A stretch of DNA of 52,817 bases from Ascoidea tarda (nom. inval.) (taxonomy: Eukaryota > Ascomycota > Saccharomycetes > Ascoideales > Ascoideaceae): NCBI GenBank assembly GCA_030560485.1, contig JAKTTS010000043.1:1-52817 (forward strand). The letters run 5' to 3'. The position numbers were made by a program, and so were the translations under genes. Within the stretch, counting starts at the first letter, position 1. Every line of letters begins with the position of its first letter. Below, piece after piece: positions 29,063-39,194 of this stretch. A model generated the notes under the pieces. That model was not told where the DNA came from. It did no database searches and saw only the letters and a list, made by a program, of their open reading frames with translations.

Positions 29063-30462
29063 TTTTTGCTTTTTATTTAAATATTATTTATTGAAAAGTA
29101 GTATAATGTAACTTATTTAGTTATTAATTAATCTTTATAGAAAGCATCAAAACCTGATGTTACCAACAATAAACCTAGCAGATTCAGGAAATTCTACAGG
29201 ACTTTATATCATTAAATTTCTCAGTAACTATACTTTTACGCAATAACAATTATTGCGTTTCATGTTTTTTCTTTACCTAACCTTATATTTTGTCTCTTTA
29301 TCAATTCTCGTTGTTGTGCCTATTATGTTTTCTTTGTATCTCAACGTTTGAAAAAAGTTTCAACTAGATGTTCCCCAATTAGGTTTGTGGTTGAATCTAA
29401 TGTTGGAAAAACCGCGTATGCATATGCATCATGCAGAAACATAATTAACCCTTTCTGTTTATAGTGCTGAGAGTTCTCATATCAATTTACGCTTCCTTTT
29501 TCTAACAAAAAAAGAAAAGATACACTTTGAATAGCAATAAAAACATTATCTGATTTGAGTTCTTTTCTAAATGTTTTTTATTATATTTTTTCCGTTTTAA
29601 GATGAGAATCTGCTCGCACTAAATGGTCATCTCAAAAGCATTTGAAACAAAGGCCTAAAAACAATCCATTTTCAAATACAAAAATTCTAAAATTCACTTA
29701 GCTTATACAAACAAATCAAACTGCTTTGATAATTATTTGTCGATTTCTTAAATTACCATGTGTACTCTATAGTGATAAAATAAACGATTTTTACAAAAAT
29801 TTCAATGGAACTATTAACCTGGTAATTACCATATTTATTTTTCTAGTAGCTATCTAAAAAAACAGTGCTTTCTGTAGTGACATTGTATTTCCCTCTACCA
29901 CTAAGAAAACTTCTGCTTAAAACGCTACCTCTAATATAAAAAAATATCAACCAGGAAAGCCATTTTGTGTGATCGCCTTTCCAAAACTAATATCCTTAAA
30001 ATAATATTATTCAAGTAAATCAACCATATTGTAAAAACATTCATATTGGATTTAGTGATCACTTCTGGTATGATGATTGTTGCTTCCCAGGATCCGGTGT
30101 ATCGAAAAACACCTGGTAGAAAAGCCTTTGGTAATGATAAATAAAACAGCTAAAATTTTGAAGTGCGGTTGAAATCAACAATAGAAAATGTAAAAACATA
30201 TAAATATAAAATGACAAAACAGCACCATTATATCTTATCAAGTGGCACATTTTGCTCATCACACAAAAATGTTGCAGAGTGAAATCCAACCGTGTGGAAA
30301 CAATCAATGACCCGCGACAGCGGTCTTTGCTGAGAAATACATATAGATTTTTTTTTTGAGAAAAAACTTTTCAACCTGGTGATAGAAATTGAAAAATAAA
30401 AAGCAGATATATCTATTGTTTTTAAATCAAATATCCATTTTCAAGAAAAAAAAAGCCAAAAA
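29063..30462. other. 1.4-kb divergent intergenic region between the YDR124W-like gene and TSR1
   Basis: This is the longest gene-free stretch in the window. It holds a perfect 9-bp inverted repeat at 29238-29258, a second copy of the 13-mer ATGCATCATGCAG at 29424-29436, and a TGAAACA at 29643-29649. Long A/T runs lie near the TSR1 start. I see no tRNA, snRNA or convincing exon. A minus-strand frame at 30059-30307 is unsupported. The size suggests complex regulation, an origin of replication or an unrecognised non-coding RNA. Confidence 0.45.
29238..29258. promoter_or_regulatory. Perfect 9-bp inverted repeat
   Basis: ACGCAATAA (29238-29246) and TTATTGCGT (29250-29258) are exact reverse complements separated by CAA. 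The dyad resembles a bZIP-type or other dimeric protein site more than a terminator. It is about 180 bp upstream of the YDR124W-like start codon. Confidence 0.45.
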
Positions 30463-32796
30463 ATGGGGCAACATCATCATCGTGCAACACTTAAAAAATC
30501 CAAAAAGCCTTTCAAATCAAGGCACTCTTCAAAGTCTGCCTTAAAAGCTCAATTAAAGGGAAAAATCGAAATAGCAAAATCCAGCTCAAATAGTACTTGC
30601 AAGACAGTATCTAAAACAGCCAGAATAAACTTGTTAAAACAACAAAAGAAATCTAAGATATTGTCTTCTGTTTCATCAAAAAACATTTTTCAAGGAATTG
30701 ATGGTGTTGAAAAAATAGTTACTATAATTACTTTAACAAATGATTTGAGAAACATTGATATTATAAACCAATTAATTGATACAATCAATGTTAATGAATC
30801 TGCAACTAAGAAAATCGATCACATTACTTCTCCTATATCTTCAATTTATATTCCGAGGTTTAAATCAGGATTAAAAATTATATTGCCTGTTATGAGTTCT
30901 TTTTTTGACGTTTTAGATGCTTGCAAGATCTCGGATTGGGTTGTGTTTGGTTTAAGTGCAAAAGAAGAAATCGACAAAGCGTTTGGGGAGAATTTATTAA
31001 GAGCATTAGAATTACAAGGAATTTCAAATGTTATTGGTGTAATACCAAATATCTCTTCTAGTGATAATGCAAAACAAAGTACATTGATAAAATCATCTTT
31101 GTTTAGTTACTTTAATCATTTTTTTCCAAATGAGCAAAAAATCTTTGATTTGAATAACGGTTCTGATTCTCTCAATGTGATCAGAATATTGTGCGAGAAA
31201 AAATTACAGTCTGTAAAATGGAGACAAATCAGAGGATATTTACTTGCCAACGAAATTGATTGGATTCAGGATCCTAACAACCCAAATGAAGGAAAATTAG
31301 CCGTTTCTGGTACAGTAAGAGGAATTGGTTTCAATGTCGATCGATCGGTTCATTTGCCCAATTTTGGTGATTATCTGATTGATAGTATTTATGTCACTCC
31401 AAAAAATCAAAAAAAAGAGAATCAGGCAGTTAAACCAATTTTTCCAACTGAAAACAAGGATTCATTGGAGACACTAAACGAAAACTTTGATCAGGATATG
31501 TTTGATGAGGAAATGATTAAAAGTGAATCAGCAAGTAATTACAACTTGTTGGCTAATAATGATTCTGGTGTAAGAATTGACGATCATGTTTATTTTGAAG
31601 AAGAAAAGAAAAAAAAAGTAAAGGTTAGGCCCGGAACATCTGACTATCAAGCAAGATGGTATCTTGAAGACGATTATTCTTCTGACGAGTTGGATGAAGA
31701 AATTGCTGAAACTGGTGTGAATCTTCAGTCGAAGAATGAGTCGGAAAATAGCAAAGATATAGATTTAGAAGTGGATGATAATGATGTTGAATCAATGGAT
31801 ATGGATGAAGATAATGAAGTGGATGATTATAATGCCGTTGAAGAATATCGTAAAATTCAGGAACTAGAATTTGACGACCAACTTCAAGTTGAGGCAAGTG
31901 TTTCGTTGAAGGAGAGATTAGAAAAATATCGAGGTATCATCAATTTGAACAGTTATAACTGGCTTGTTGATGAAGTTGATGAAAACAGGCCTTCAGAATG
32001 GCTAAAGCTATTAAGAATTTACAATTTTAAAGCTACTCAGAACCGAGTATTGAAAGAATCTGGAATAAGTTCAAGTGTTAGAAATGGGGATAAAGTAGTG
32101 ATCCATATCAAATTTCTTAAAAGCTTACTAGCTACTATTAGGCCTCCAACTCAGGCGCCATTTATTGTTTATGGGTTATTAGAGCATGAACATAAGTCAG
32201 CAGTTTGTAATTTTACTTTTAAAAGTTGGGAAGAATATGAAAAGCCTATTAAATCTGAATCTAGTATGGTTGTTCAATATGGTTTTAGAAGACAAATAAT
32301 AGAGCCGGTTTTTTCAGTTCATAATAATACACTTAATAATGTTCATAAAGTTGAAAAATTTGCCAATCTTGGGTCATTGGAAATTGCTACATGCATTGCA
32401 CCAGTTAGTTTTGGAAATTCACCAAGTATTTTTTTTAAATTAAGGGATAAAAACGATTTTTCGTCAATCGAACTCATTGGAAGTGGGACATTTTTGAACG
32501 TAGATCATTCTAGAATATTAGCCAAAAGAACGATATTAACAGGGCAGCCATTTAAAATTCATAAATCAGTTTCAACGGTTAGATACATGTTTCTCAATTC
32601 GGCAGATGTAAATTGGTTTAAATCAATACCATTGTTTACTAAAAATGGAGTTTCAGGATTTATTCAAAAGAGCTTGGGTACCCATGGACATTTTAAAGCC
32701 AAGTTTAATAAAAAAGTCAGCCAGCAAGATACCATTGCAATGGCTCTTTATAAAAGAATTTGGCCTAAGAATTCTAGTATATTCAAAACATGCTGA
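30463..32796 (+). CDS. TSR1: Tsr1, 40S ribosomal subunit assembly factor
   Basis: The product has 777 residues, against about 788 in S. cerevisiae. The basic N-terminus MGQHHHRATLKKSKKPFKSR then HSSKSALKAQLKGKIE is typical of Tsr1. The Bms1/Tsr1 GTPase-like region follows but lacks an intact P-loop, as expected for this catalytically dead relative of Bms1. QIRGYLLANEIDWIQDPNNP and LAVSGTVRGIGFNVDRSVHL are the conserved AARP2CN-type block. An acidic linker (EVDDNDVESMDMDEDNEVDD) precedes the C-terminal domain, which has VVQYGFRRQIIEPVFS, then IAPVSFGNSPSIFFK, then GHFKAKFNKKVSQQDTIAMA and LYKRIWPK. Tsr1 binds the decoding-side cleft of pre-40S particles in the cytoplasm and blocks premature joining. 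Start at the first ATG. Confidence 0.96.
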   Translation: MGQHHHRATLKKSKKPFKSRHSSKSALKAQLKGKIEIAKSSSNSTCKTVSKTARINLLKQQKKSKILSSVSSKNIFQGIDGVEKIVTIITLTNDLRNIDIINQLIDTINVNESATKKIDHITSPISSIYIPRFKSGLKIILPVMSSFFDVLDACKISDWVVFGLSAKEEIDKAFGENLLRALELQGISNVIGVIPNISSSDNAKQSTLIKSSLFSYFNHFFPNEQKIFDLNNGSDSLNVIRILCEKKLQSVKWRQIRGYLLANEIDWIQDPNNPNEGKLAVSGTVRGIGFNVDRSVHLPNFGDYLIDSIYVTPKNQKKENQAVKPIFPTENKDSLETLNENFDQDMFDEEMIKSESASNYNLLANNDSGVRIDDHVYFEEEKKKKVKVRPGTSDYQARWYLEDDYSSDELDEEIAETGVNLQSKNESENSKDIDLEVDDNDVESMDMDEDNEVDDYNAVEEYRKIQELEFDDQLQVEASVSLKERLEKYRGIINLNSYNWLVDEVDENRPSEWLKLLRIYNFKATQNRVLKESGISSSVRNGDKVVIHIKFLKSLLATIRPPTQAPFIVYGLLEHEHKSAVCNFTFKSWEEYEKPIKSESSMVVQYGFRRQIIEPVFSVHNNTLNNVHKVEKFANLGSLEIATCIAPVSFGNSPSIFFKLRDKNDFSSIELIGSGTFLNVDHSRILAKRTILTGQPFKIHKSVSTVRYMFLNSADVNWFKSIPLFTKNGVSGFIQKSLGTHGHFKAKFNKKVSQQDTIAMALYKRIWPKNSSIFKTC

Positions 32797-33074
32797 TTGG
32801 GTTTTATATTTAGGTTTTTATTGTTTTTTTTTGAGTTATAATCTTATACTATTTGAGCATCACACCCCAATAAAGAAGAAAAAATTAAATGTATAATTAA
32901 ATGTATAATTAATATGGTAAATATGATAAATATGATGATAAAATTTTGGTACAAGTCCAAAACCATAATAAGATATTATTATAAATTTGAATTAATAGGA
33001 AAATACAAGACATACTCATTTGACACAGCAACAACAGGATAAAAAACAGTTTGACAACTAAAGCTGATGTAAAA

Positions 33075-33200
33075 TTAACTAACTCAAAAACATACCTTGA
33101 AAACCAGATCATGTCTTTAGTTTGGTTGTATATAATGAAATTAATACAACTAAACTGCAGATTTGATAATAAATGTTTGGTATGTTTTTGAGTCAATTAA
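33075..33200. repeat. Nested imperfect palindrome (fold-back structure)
   Basis: Outer arms ACTCAAAAACATACC (33082-33096) and GGTATGTTTTTGAGT (33179-33193) are perfect 15-base reverse complements. Inner arms at 33119-33131 and 33144-33156 pair over 13 positions with one G-U, around a 12-base loop. The two spacers between inner and outer arms are both exactly 22 nt and partly complementary. Extra matches continue outward to about 33075/33200. Everything is centred on 33137.5, so this is one decayed long palindrome rather than two chance hairpins. Confidence 0.75.
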
Positions 33201-33511
33201 AATAAAAGACAGTTAAGAATTTTTGGTTTCATCAAGTTTAAATTTCAAAAAAATTAGACCTTCTTGTTGATATTCTTTTTTGTTTCTTACCCCTGGACGA
33301 AGAGCCCTAGGGTATTGATTAGAGATCGGATTTAACAATAGGTCAATATTACTATCAGCACACATCTCGCGCTCGATTGCTTGATTGTGGTCTACGTTGT
33401 AAACCAGGAAAACGAGAGTAAAGAGCCCTCAATATATATGGTTCTCCGAGCTGAATCTGCTCTTAGCAAGCAGCTATAGCAGCCATACCAGCCTATCTGA
33501 ATCCAACGGTG

Positions 33512-33531
33512 CAATGCTACCACCAGCATTG
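33512..33531. other. Short perfect hairpin upstream of TEL2
   Basis: CAATGCT (33512-33518) and AGCATTG (33525-33531) enclose loop ACCACC. The surrounding sequence is GC-richer than the genome background. It could be part of a structured leader or non-coding RNA. Nothing more specific is supported. Confidence 0.35.
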
Positions 33532-33694
33532 AGCTGGTCAACCACAATGTCTCATGGAGATTATCTTTGATTTGCCTGGGAAGTCTCTCCCGTATCGCTG
33601 GCGTAAAAGTGATCACGTGCACAATTTCTCCAGCTTCGTTTTATTTCGCTTTGAAAAAGCTCCAGCATCAATTTGAAACACTCCAACATCGACC

Positions 33695-36600
33695 ATGAAG
33701 AAGCTTCTCACTGCCATTGAGTCCTTGAAGGACCAGCTTCCCTTGCAACGTCTTGATGTGGTGCTTACGTCCTTTATTCGCAACAGAGAGATTTTATTGC
33801 AGTCTCGCTCCATCAACTTCAAGCTTGTGTCCACCCTTCTCTCCCACACTGTTCCCCAGCTATACCCTCTAGTGGCTGATGATGGCCTGTCCATCAAACC
33901 AAAAATCGTTTCTTTGCTAAACAATTTGGTTGGTTTGAATCATGTCTTGAACTGTTTATCCTTATTGAATGCCAGCTTTCTGGAAGACTCTTGCAACCCC
34001 GATAGCTCGTTTGTTTTGATGAGCTCCTACTTGGACATCATACTGCTGATTATAGAAGAATCAAATGACCATCTCATATCCGGCTATTTGCACAGTCAAG
34101 AATACTCAAATCAATCAACCTATAATTTAACGTTTAACGAAATTAAGTCCATTTTCTTCGGTTCCAGATTATTCCAAATAGTCAATAATTCGGTTATGAT
34201 ATGTGAAAGGCGCAATAGACATATCCTAATCAACAATTTACCTATATTTCATGATGTAGAACTGTTTTTAAAAACTTTTTTAATCAAGCAAATGCACTAC
34301 CTAATGACAAACCGAGTTAATTTTAGTTTAAATAACAATTATGCAAATTTGGTTCAGTCTTTTCTTTATTTACATCCAGTGGCTTCATCCATATTATTTG
34401 ACAACATGCTAATTAGCAATGTAAACACTTTAAACTCGTTTATTAATTACTATAATAAAATCACTTTAAATCAAAAAATGAATTTAAATTATCTTTTGCC
34501 ATATCTTTTCAAAACTTATCCTGTTTCTCCGATTACATTAATTTACTTTTTACACAAGTTCACTATCAACAATCATTCAGTAATTGTTCCTTCTATTTTT
34601 GACAATTTATTGAACAATTCCCTTCATTCCCAAATCATTATTTTCACTTCGTTTGTACTAAATTCAAAATCATCCAATAATCATCTTCAATTGTTTTCAG
34701 ACATCATTCAATCTTATTGGGCTGATCCTAATTTTATCAAAAATCTGTCCTTGATTAACCAAGAAACCTTAGCAAGATTTTTGTTGGTATTTTTAAATTT
34801 TTTCAAAATTTCAATTAAACTAGACATTCAGAATAACGATTTAAAACTATTTTGTTTTTTAAAAAACTTTTTATTAAATCAAGATCTACTTTTCTCAGTA
34901 AATGAAAGGCTCAATTTACCCAACGAAAAACTTAGATTTCTTGGTATGATAATAATACAAGAAATTTCATCCATTATTTCAAACACCATCTCACAAAGTA
35001 CTATTGACTCTACTCTTGATGATGAATTTGTCCCAATTGATTTCCACATTAATCAATTAATTTCCTATAAAACAGAATTACTAAATTTTAACAAAGGTAT
35101 TTATCAAAAGGACTTACCTCTAGATTTGAATACCTTTACAAATGATTTATTGAATAACAAATATTACAAGAATATCGATAGCGATCAGTTTATTTTGAAT
35201 TACATAACTAGCGAACAAAACTCTCAAAATTCTCAAAATATTAAAAATCAACTGGAAACCCAACTGGAAACCCGACTTGAAACTCAAACCCTTGATCTTC
35301 AAAAATTATCACTAAATAACAATTCATCAATCACTCCTCAAAAATCTTACAATTATTTTGATTCGGATGATGAAGACCTCAACGATGCTGAATACAATTC
35401 TGATGACTATGATGACCCTTCTATCATCATAAATAAAAATTCAAAACCAATGAAGCCTGTTTATATAAAAGATTTGATTTCATATTTAAACGACAATTCT
35501 TCTCTAGAAAAACGAAGGATTGCTTTAAAGGAGTGTGCCAACTTGTTGAGATTTAAGAATCAATTTTCAGATGAAATCAATTTTTATTCTGTTCAGCTAG
35601 CTAGACTGCTAATGAATTTAACCTCGGATAAATTTAATTTGAATAAAGAAAACGAAAACGATGTTGATGTTGATGTTGATCAAGGGTTTAACTTTGAGGA
35701 ACTAAGACTAAAATCCTTAGTATCTTGCATAATTTCAAATGTTGAACAGGTCCCAGAAGTATTAATAAAACTAATTTTCACTGGTGATTTTTCTATTCAG
35801 CAAAGAATATCTATACTAAGTTCTCTTAGTTTAGCAGCAAGAGAATTGAGGGGTTTTAATGATAATATTGCCTATAACTCCAACAGAATAAAAAATCATT
35901 TTCCAACAAAAACTTTACCAAAGCATCTTCATGATCAATTCTTGCTATTAGATGAAGATTATCGTTCAAAAAATAACCCTTCTCAAAACCTTTTACCTTT
36001 AAATTCTGGTGTTGAAATTTTATCAGCAAAAGTCTCCGACGATCTTATGATTTCTGGTCAGAAAAGAGTCAAAGATGAATTAATCAAACAAAGTTACAGT
36101 TCTGAATCTGATAATATTAAGTTGAAAGAAGTGGGAAAAGTCTTAAGAGTATCGTCAGTTTTACAAAAGAAGAACAATTTGGAAAACAACTTCAATCTGT
36201 ACCATTTATCAAATGTTACTGATAAATACTCAAAAATTGCTGGAAAATACTTTTTTTTCCCATTAATTGGTTTATCCTTCAACGTCTTTAAAAGTGTTAA
36301 AATACATTCAAAACTTGATACTTTTTCTGTGTTATTCACAAGTCAGTTAGTAAAGACTTTAGGCTTACTTTTACATGCATCTTATCCTAAAAGTACTGAT
36401 CTTCAAGAAATGATAAAAGAACTTTTTGATGTATTAAATTTATTAAAATTTGTCGCCCAAAATGACACAATTCTAGAAGCTCATTTATTTTGCTTATCCA
36501 TTATATTAGAAAATACAAATGAAGATATTTTGGTCAAAAACCATTCCAAAGTTTTATTAAACTATAAAGACTGGTTGGAACACAAAATCAAAGACACAAT

Positions 36601-36697
36601 TAAGGATGATAAAATCAATTTACTATTTTTTAATTGTTTGGTTTATATAAATAATTTAATTGAAAAGTACAAAGTTTCTTTTTTGATACAAATTTGA
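33695..36697 (+). CDS. TEL2: Tel2, PIKK-stabilising TTT complex subunit
   Basis: The product has 1000 residues, against about 688 in S. cerevisiae Tel2. It is alpha-helical throughout, with the recognisable block ERLNLPNEKLRFLGMIII (the family's R-x-N-D-P-x-x-x-x-R-FLGM pattern). The telomere_reg-2 signature QQRISILSSLSLAARELRGF is preceded by SLEKRRIALKECANLLRF. The C-terminal FFFPLIGLSFNVFK and LVKTLGLLLHAS close the family domain. Tel2 works with Tti1 and Tti2 to deliver the PIKKs Tel1, Mec1 and TOR to Hsp90/R2TP for folding, and in budding yeast affects telomere length. The extra length comes from Asn-rich loops and an acidic insert (FDSDDEDLNDAEYNSDDYDD). The gene is convergent with NOP7, with about 100 bp between the stops. 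A CACGTG lies 76 bp upstream. Confidence 0.88.
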   Translation: MKKLLTAIESLKDQLPLQRLDVVLTSFIRNREILLQSRSINFKLVSTLLSHTVPQLYPLVADDGLSIKPKIVSLLNNLVGLNHVLNCLSLLNASFLEDSCNPDSSFVLMSSYLDIILLIIEESNDHLISGYLHSQEYSNQSTYNLTFNEIKSIFFGSRLFQIVNNSVMICERRNRHILINNLPIFHDVELFLKTFLIKQMHYLMTNRVNFSLNNNYANLVQSFLYLHPVASSILFDNMLISNVNTLNSFINYYNKITLNQKMNLNYLLPYLFKTYPVSPITLIYFLHKFTINNHSVIVPSIFDNLLNNSLHSQIIIFTSFVLNSKSSNNHLQLFSDIIQSYWADPNFIKNLSLINQETLARFLLVFLNFFKISIKLDIQNNDLKLFCFLKNFLLNQDLLFSVNERLNLPNEKLRFLGMIIIQEISSIISNTISQSTIDSTLDDEFVPIDFHINQLISYKTELLNFNKGIYQKDLPLDLNTFTNDLLNNKYYKNIDSDQFILNYITSEQNSQNSQNIKNQLETQLETRLETQTLDLQKLSLNNNSSITPQKSYNYFDSDDEDLNDAEYNSDDYDDPSIIINKNSKPMKPVYIKDLISYLNDNSSLEKRRIALKECANLLRFKNQFSDEINFYSVQLARLLMNLTSDKFNLNKENENDVDVDVDQGFNFEELRLKSLVSCIISNVEQVPEVLIKLIFTGDFSIQQRISILSSLSLAARELRGFNDNIAYNSNRIKNHFPTKTLPKHLHDQFLLLDEDYRSKNNPSQNLLPLNSGVEILSAKVSDDLMISGQKRVKDELIKQSYSSESDNIKLKEVGKVLRVSSVLQKKNNLENNFNLYHLSNVTDKYSKIAGKYFFFPLIGLSFNVFKSVKIHSKLDTFSVLFTSQLVKTLGLLLHASYPKSTDLQEMIKELFDVLNLLKFVAQNDTILEAHLFCLSIILENTNEDILVKNHSKVLLNYKDWLEHKIKDTIKDDKINLLFFNCLVYINNLIEKYKVSFLIQI

Positions 36698-36800
36698 ATT
36701 ACCATAAATATTTACCAAATTATATATCAGTTTAATGAGATTAGTAACTATTCTAGTGATAGACTTTTTTTCATTAGCCAAATTTATTTTTTTAATTTTG

Positions 36801-38603
36801 TCAATTTCTGCTTTTTTTCTCAAGTTTCTTCTTCTTTTGTTGCAAAATAGATTTTTTAGATTCCTTTTTCTCATTGCTGTATTGCATTTTGTCATATAGT
36901 TTTCTATGTTTTCTGGACATCATTATTTTAGCCAATTCCTTACCTTCTTTATCTTCTTTGTTTTGCGAAACAGATAATTTTCTTTTTCTCGATTTTTGTT
37001 TTTTCTTCTTTCCTTGTTCCTGCTGCAAGCTTTTCGCATCTGAATATTTCACCCCTTTCAATTCCAACTCTAATTCTTTTTGTTGTGTTAACTCTTCATC
37101 ACCACTTTCATCGTCATCTTCATTTTCACTTTCATCATTGTTGTCTTCCTCAACAACTTGATTTTTTTTCGATTTCTTTCCATTAATCTTCTCCGAGTCT
37201 CCTTCAGCTTCAATCTCATCTTCTGATTCTGATTCTTCAATAGCTTCATTTGTGTTTTTACTCTCATCTCCATCTAGAGGGTTTTCTGGATTATATCCAG
37301 CAGAATCACCCCATGGAGATAGATGAGGAGGCAATGTCTCACCGGGTGCATAATCACTTACTGGCAATAATTTGCTTTTATTGATGGAATCAAAAACCCA
37401 TTGTGGTTGTATATATGTCCTTCCAATGACTTTATTAAATACTGGTCTGTCAACAATTTGATGAGTGATTTTTTGGTTGATTTCCAAGTCCTTTTGATCT
37501 TTTTCAGACAACTGATTGTAGACAATTTCAGATACGATTTTTCCTCCACAGGATAAAATTAAAAACTCTAAAACATCAATGGGAACCTCTCTTCCTACGA
37601 AAAATACTTTATTCTCAAATAAATTTGATAAGACATCACCAGAATTAGATGGTTGAATCAATGTATCTCCACCTTCTTTAACAGGTTTAAAAGTGTCCAA
37701 TCTATCAGGATCTGGTTCAGCTTCTTCAGCTTCTTCAGCACTATTCGGCTTATCGTCGGATTTTTCGGTTATATTAGAATTGGATTTTGGAATTGGATTT
37801 TCTGATTCCAAGATGAATGATGATAATCCACCAATAGTTTTTGTTTTGAAATCATCTAATTTTGGAGGAAAAACTAAACCATTGTCTGTATAAAGTTTAA
37901 ACAATATAAAATTCAACAAGGTGATGTAGAATTCTAAAAATGTTGACATAATTCGAAAATCAATATCAGAAGGAATATTTTGAGGAAACTTATATGGGGA
38001 TAACCATAAGATGTTTTGTCCTTTTATGTTTACTTGATAATATATACCTTTAATTGAAACAAATACTTTTTTCAAGCACCTTTCTCTTGCAACAAATGTA
38101 AGCCATTGATTACAAATTGTTTCACAATTATTGATTATTTGATTAGTTACTTTATTAGTTGGTGGCATATTAGCAAACAAAAAGAGCATGTTTAGGGGAT
38201 CATCCAAGTCTCTTAAAGCATCAAGAAAAGTTGGATATCTTTCTTTTATTATGTGATCTAGCTTATATTTTGGCTTGTTATCGTTTAATCTTTTAGCATC
38301 ACTTATTTCGCCTCTTGTGATTGCCCTAGATAGTTTTTTAGAAAATGTTTTGTGATTTCTAAATTTTTCTAACACTGGTTCATGTAAAAGATATTGAATA
38401 TCTTTAGAATAATAAAATGTGACAGGTTTGGTTGAGCCTTTATTGGCTTTTCTTTTGTTACGAGGTTCTCTTGGATAAATACCTTTAAAAATACATAATC
38501 TTCGGAAATCTGCTAATGAGACCTGAAGCTTTTTGATAGCTTGAGTTCGAGTAACAAAGTTCTTTGCATTACCAGTCTTGAACTTCTTTCTAATTTTTCC
38601 CAT
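36801..38603 (-). CDS. NOP7: Nop7 / Pescadillo, 60S ribosome biogenesis factor
   Basis: The product has 600 residues, against about 605 in S. cerevisiae. The N-terminal pescadillo domain is obvious: [61 protein letters not shown]-like sequence and [25 protein letters not shown] domain follows at about residues 325-420 ([20 protein letters not shown], then [12 protein letters not shown], then [10 protein letters not shown]). The C-terminus is a long acidic then Lys-rich coiled coil ([15 protein letters not shown]; basic tail). With Erb1 and Ytm1 it forms the PeBoW complex needed for 27S pre-rRNA processing in the nucleolus. An RRPE-like element (TGAAAAAATTTT on the coding strand) sits about 120 bp upstream of the ATG, as expected for ribosome-biogenesis regulation. 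Confidence 0.97.
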   Translation of the reverse strand: MGKIRKKFKTGNAKNFVTRTQAIKKLQVSLADFRRLCIFKGIYPREPRNKRKANKGSTKPVTFYYSKDIQYLLHEPVLEKFRNHKTFSKKLSRAITRGEISDAKRLNDNKPKYKLDHIIKERYPTFLDALRDLDDPLNMLFLFANMPPTNKVTNQIINNCETICNQWLTFVARERCLKKVFVSIKGIYYQVNIKGQNILWLSPYKFPQNIPSDIDFRIMSTFLEFYITLLNFILFKLYTDNGLVFPPKLDDFKTKTIGGLSSFILESENPIPKSNSNITEKSDDKPNSAEEAEEAEPDPDRLDTFKPVKEGGDTLIQPSNSGDVLSNLFENKVFFVGREVPIDVLEFLILSCGGKIVSEIVYNQLSEKDQKDLEINQKITHQIVDRPVFNKVIGRTYIQPQWVFDSINKSKLLPVSDYAPGETLPPHLSPWGDSAGYNPENPLDGDESKNTNEAIEESESEDEIEAEGDSEKINGKKSKKNQVVEEDNNDESENEDDDESGDEELTQQKELELELKGVKYSDAKSLQQEQGKKKKQKSRKRKLSVSQNKEDKEGKELAKIMMSRKHRKLYDKMQYSNEKKESKKSILQQKKKKLEKKSRN

Positions 38604-38719
38604 TGTGATAACAAATATAATTGAGTCGATTCAAATATTACAAAATTCAAAACTGGAATAAGATTTAAGTATGAAAAATATAATTTAAATAAAAATATTC
38701 TGCTGAAAAATATTTCACC

Positions 38720-38737
38720 AAAAAAAAATTTTTTCAA
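38720..38737 (-). promoter_or_regulatory. RRPE-like element upstream of NOP7
   Basis: On the minus strand the sequence reads TTGAAAAAATTTTTTT, matching the rRNA-processing element core (TGAAAAATTTT) found before yeast ribosome-biogenesis genes. It is about 120-135 bp from the NOP7 ATG. No adjacent PAC box (GATGAG) was seen. Confidence 0.45.
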
Positions 38738-38997
38738 TCAAAAATCCGGTGCACGGATCAATAAATCCTAAGCTCTTTTTAGAAATAATCCATATAATTT
38801 TCATTTATTATAACCGGTATACAGAACTATATTTAATAAAAATAAGATGAAAAAAACTGAAAATTGAAAATTAGAAACTGAAAATTAGAAACTAAAAACC
38901 GAAAACTGAATAGACTTAATCAAAAGGTTAGGCTGGATGACTTCCATTTTTCAAGCTTGTAAATAAAATTCAAAATAACAAAAAATGGACAAGATAT

Positions 38998-39062
38998 AGA
39001 AGAGAAAAGAAGAGAAGAGAAGAGAAGAGAAGAGAAGAGAAAAGAATAGAAGAGAATAGAGT
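38998..39062. repeat. (GAGAA)n purine microsatellite
   Basis: About a dozen AGAGA/GAGAA pentamer units with a few interruptions lie beyond the PPQ1 stop codon. All purines are on the plus strand. Confidence 0.85.
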
Positions 39063-39194
39063 GAGATAGAACAGAACGTAACAGAACAAGATGAAATATA
39101 AGAGAAGAAAATAGAATGTACAGATTAAGTTAGGGTACAATTCAGTGGAAAATACAATAAAATGAAAGAAAACAAAACAAAACAGCATTTAGAT

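Larger units (their letters stand above)
32797..33694. other. Intergenic TSR1 to TEL2, with a nested palindrome and a GC-richer promoter
   Basis: This 898-bp spacer is AT-rich to about 33270 and contains the imperfect palindrome at 33075-33200. From about 33280 to 33660 it is GC-richer, with a short perfect hairpin at 33512-33531 and a CACGTG at 33614-33619, 76 bp before the TEL2 start. No coding exon or known RNA is recognised. The minus-strand frames here (32909-33196, 33392-33622, 33613-33924) look like chance. Confidence 0.5.
38604..39194. other. Intergenic NOP7 promoter and PPQ1 3' flank with purine repeats
   Basis: The NOP7 end holds the RRPE-like site. Positions about 38850-38910 contain imperfect GAAAATTGAAAATTAGAAACT repeats. 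Positions 38998-39062 contain a GAGAA-type pentamer array. Otherwise AT-rich and featureless, with no gene. Confidence 0.5.

Noticed and set aside
33171-33260. ATGTTTG followed by GTATGT, a possible tiny first exon with an intron
   Set aside because: No open second exon follows in any frame, and the GTATGT is part of the palindrome arm.
33392-33622. Minus-strand 76-codon frame in the TEL2 promoter
   Set aside because: No recognisable sequence, sits across the promoter E-box, and is of chance length.
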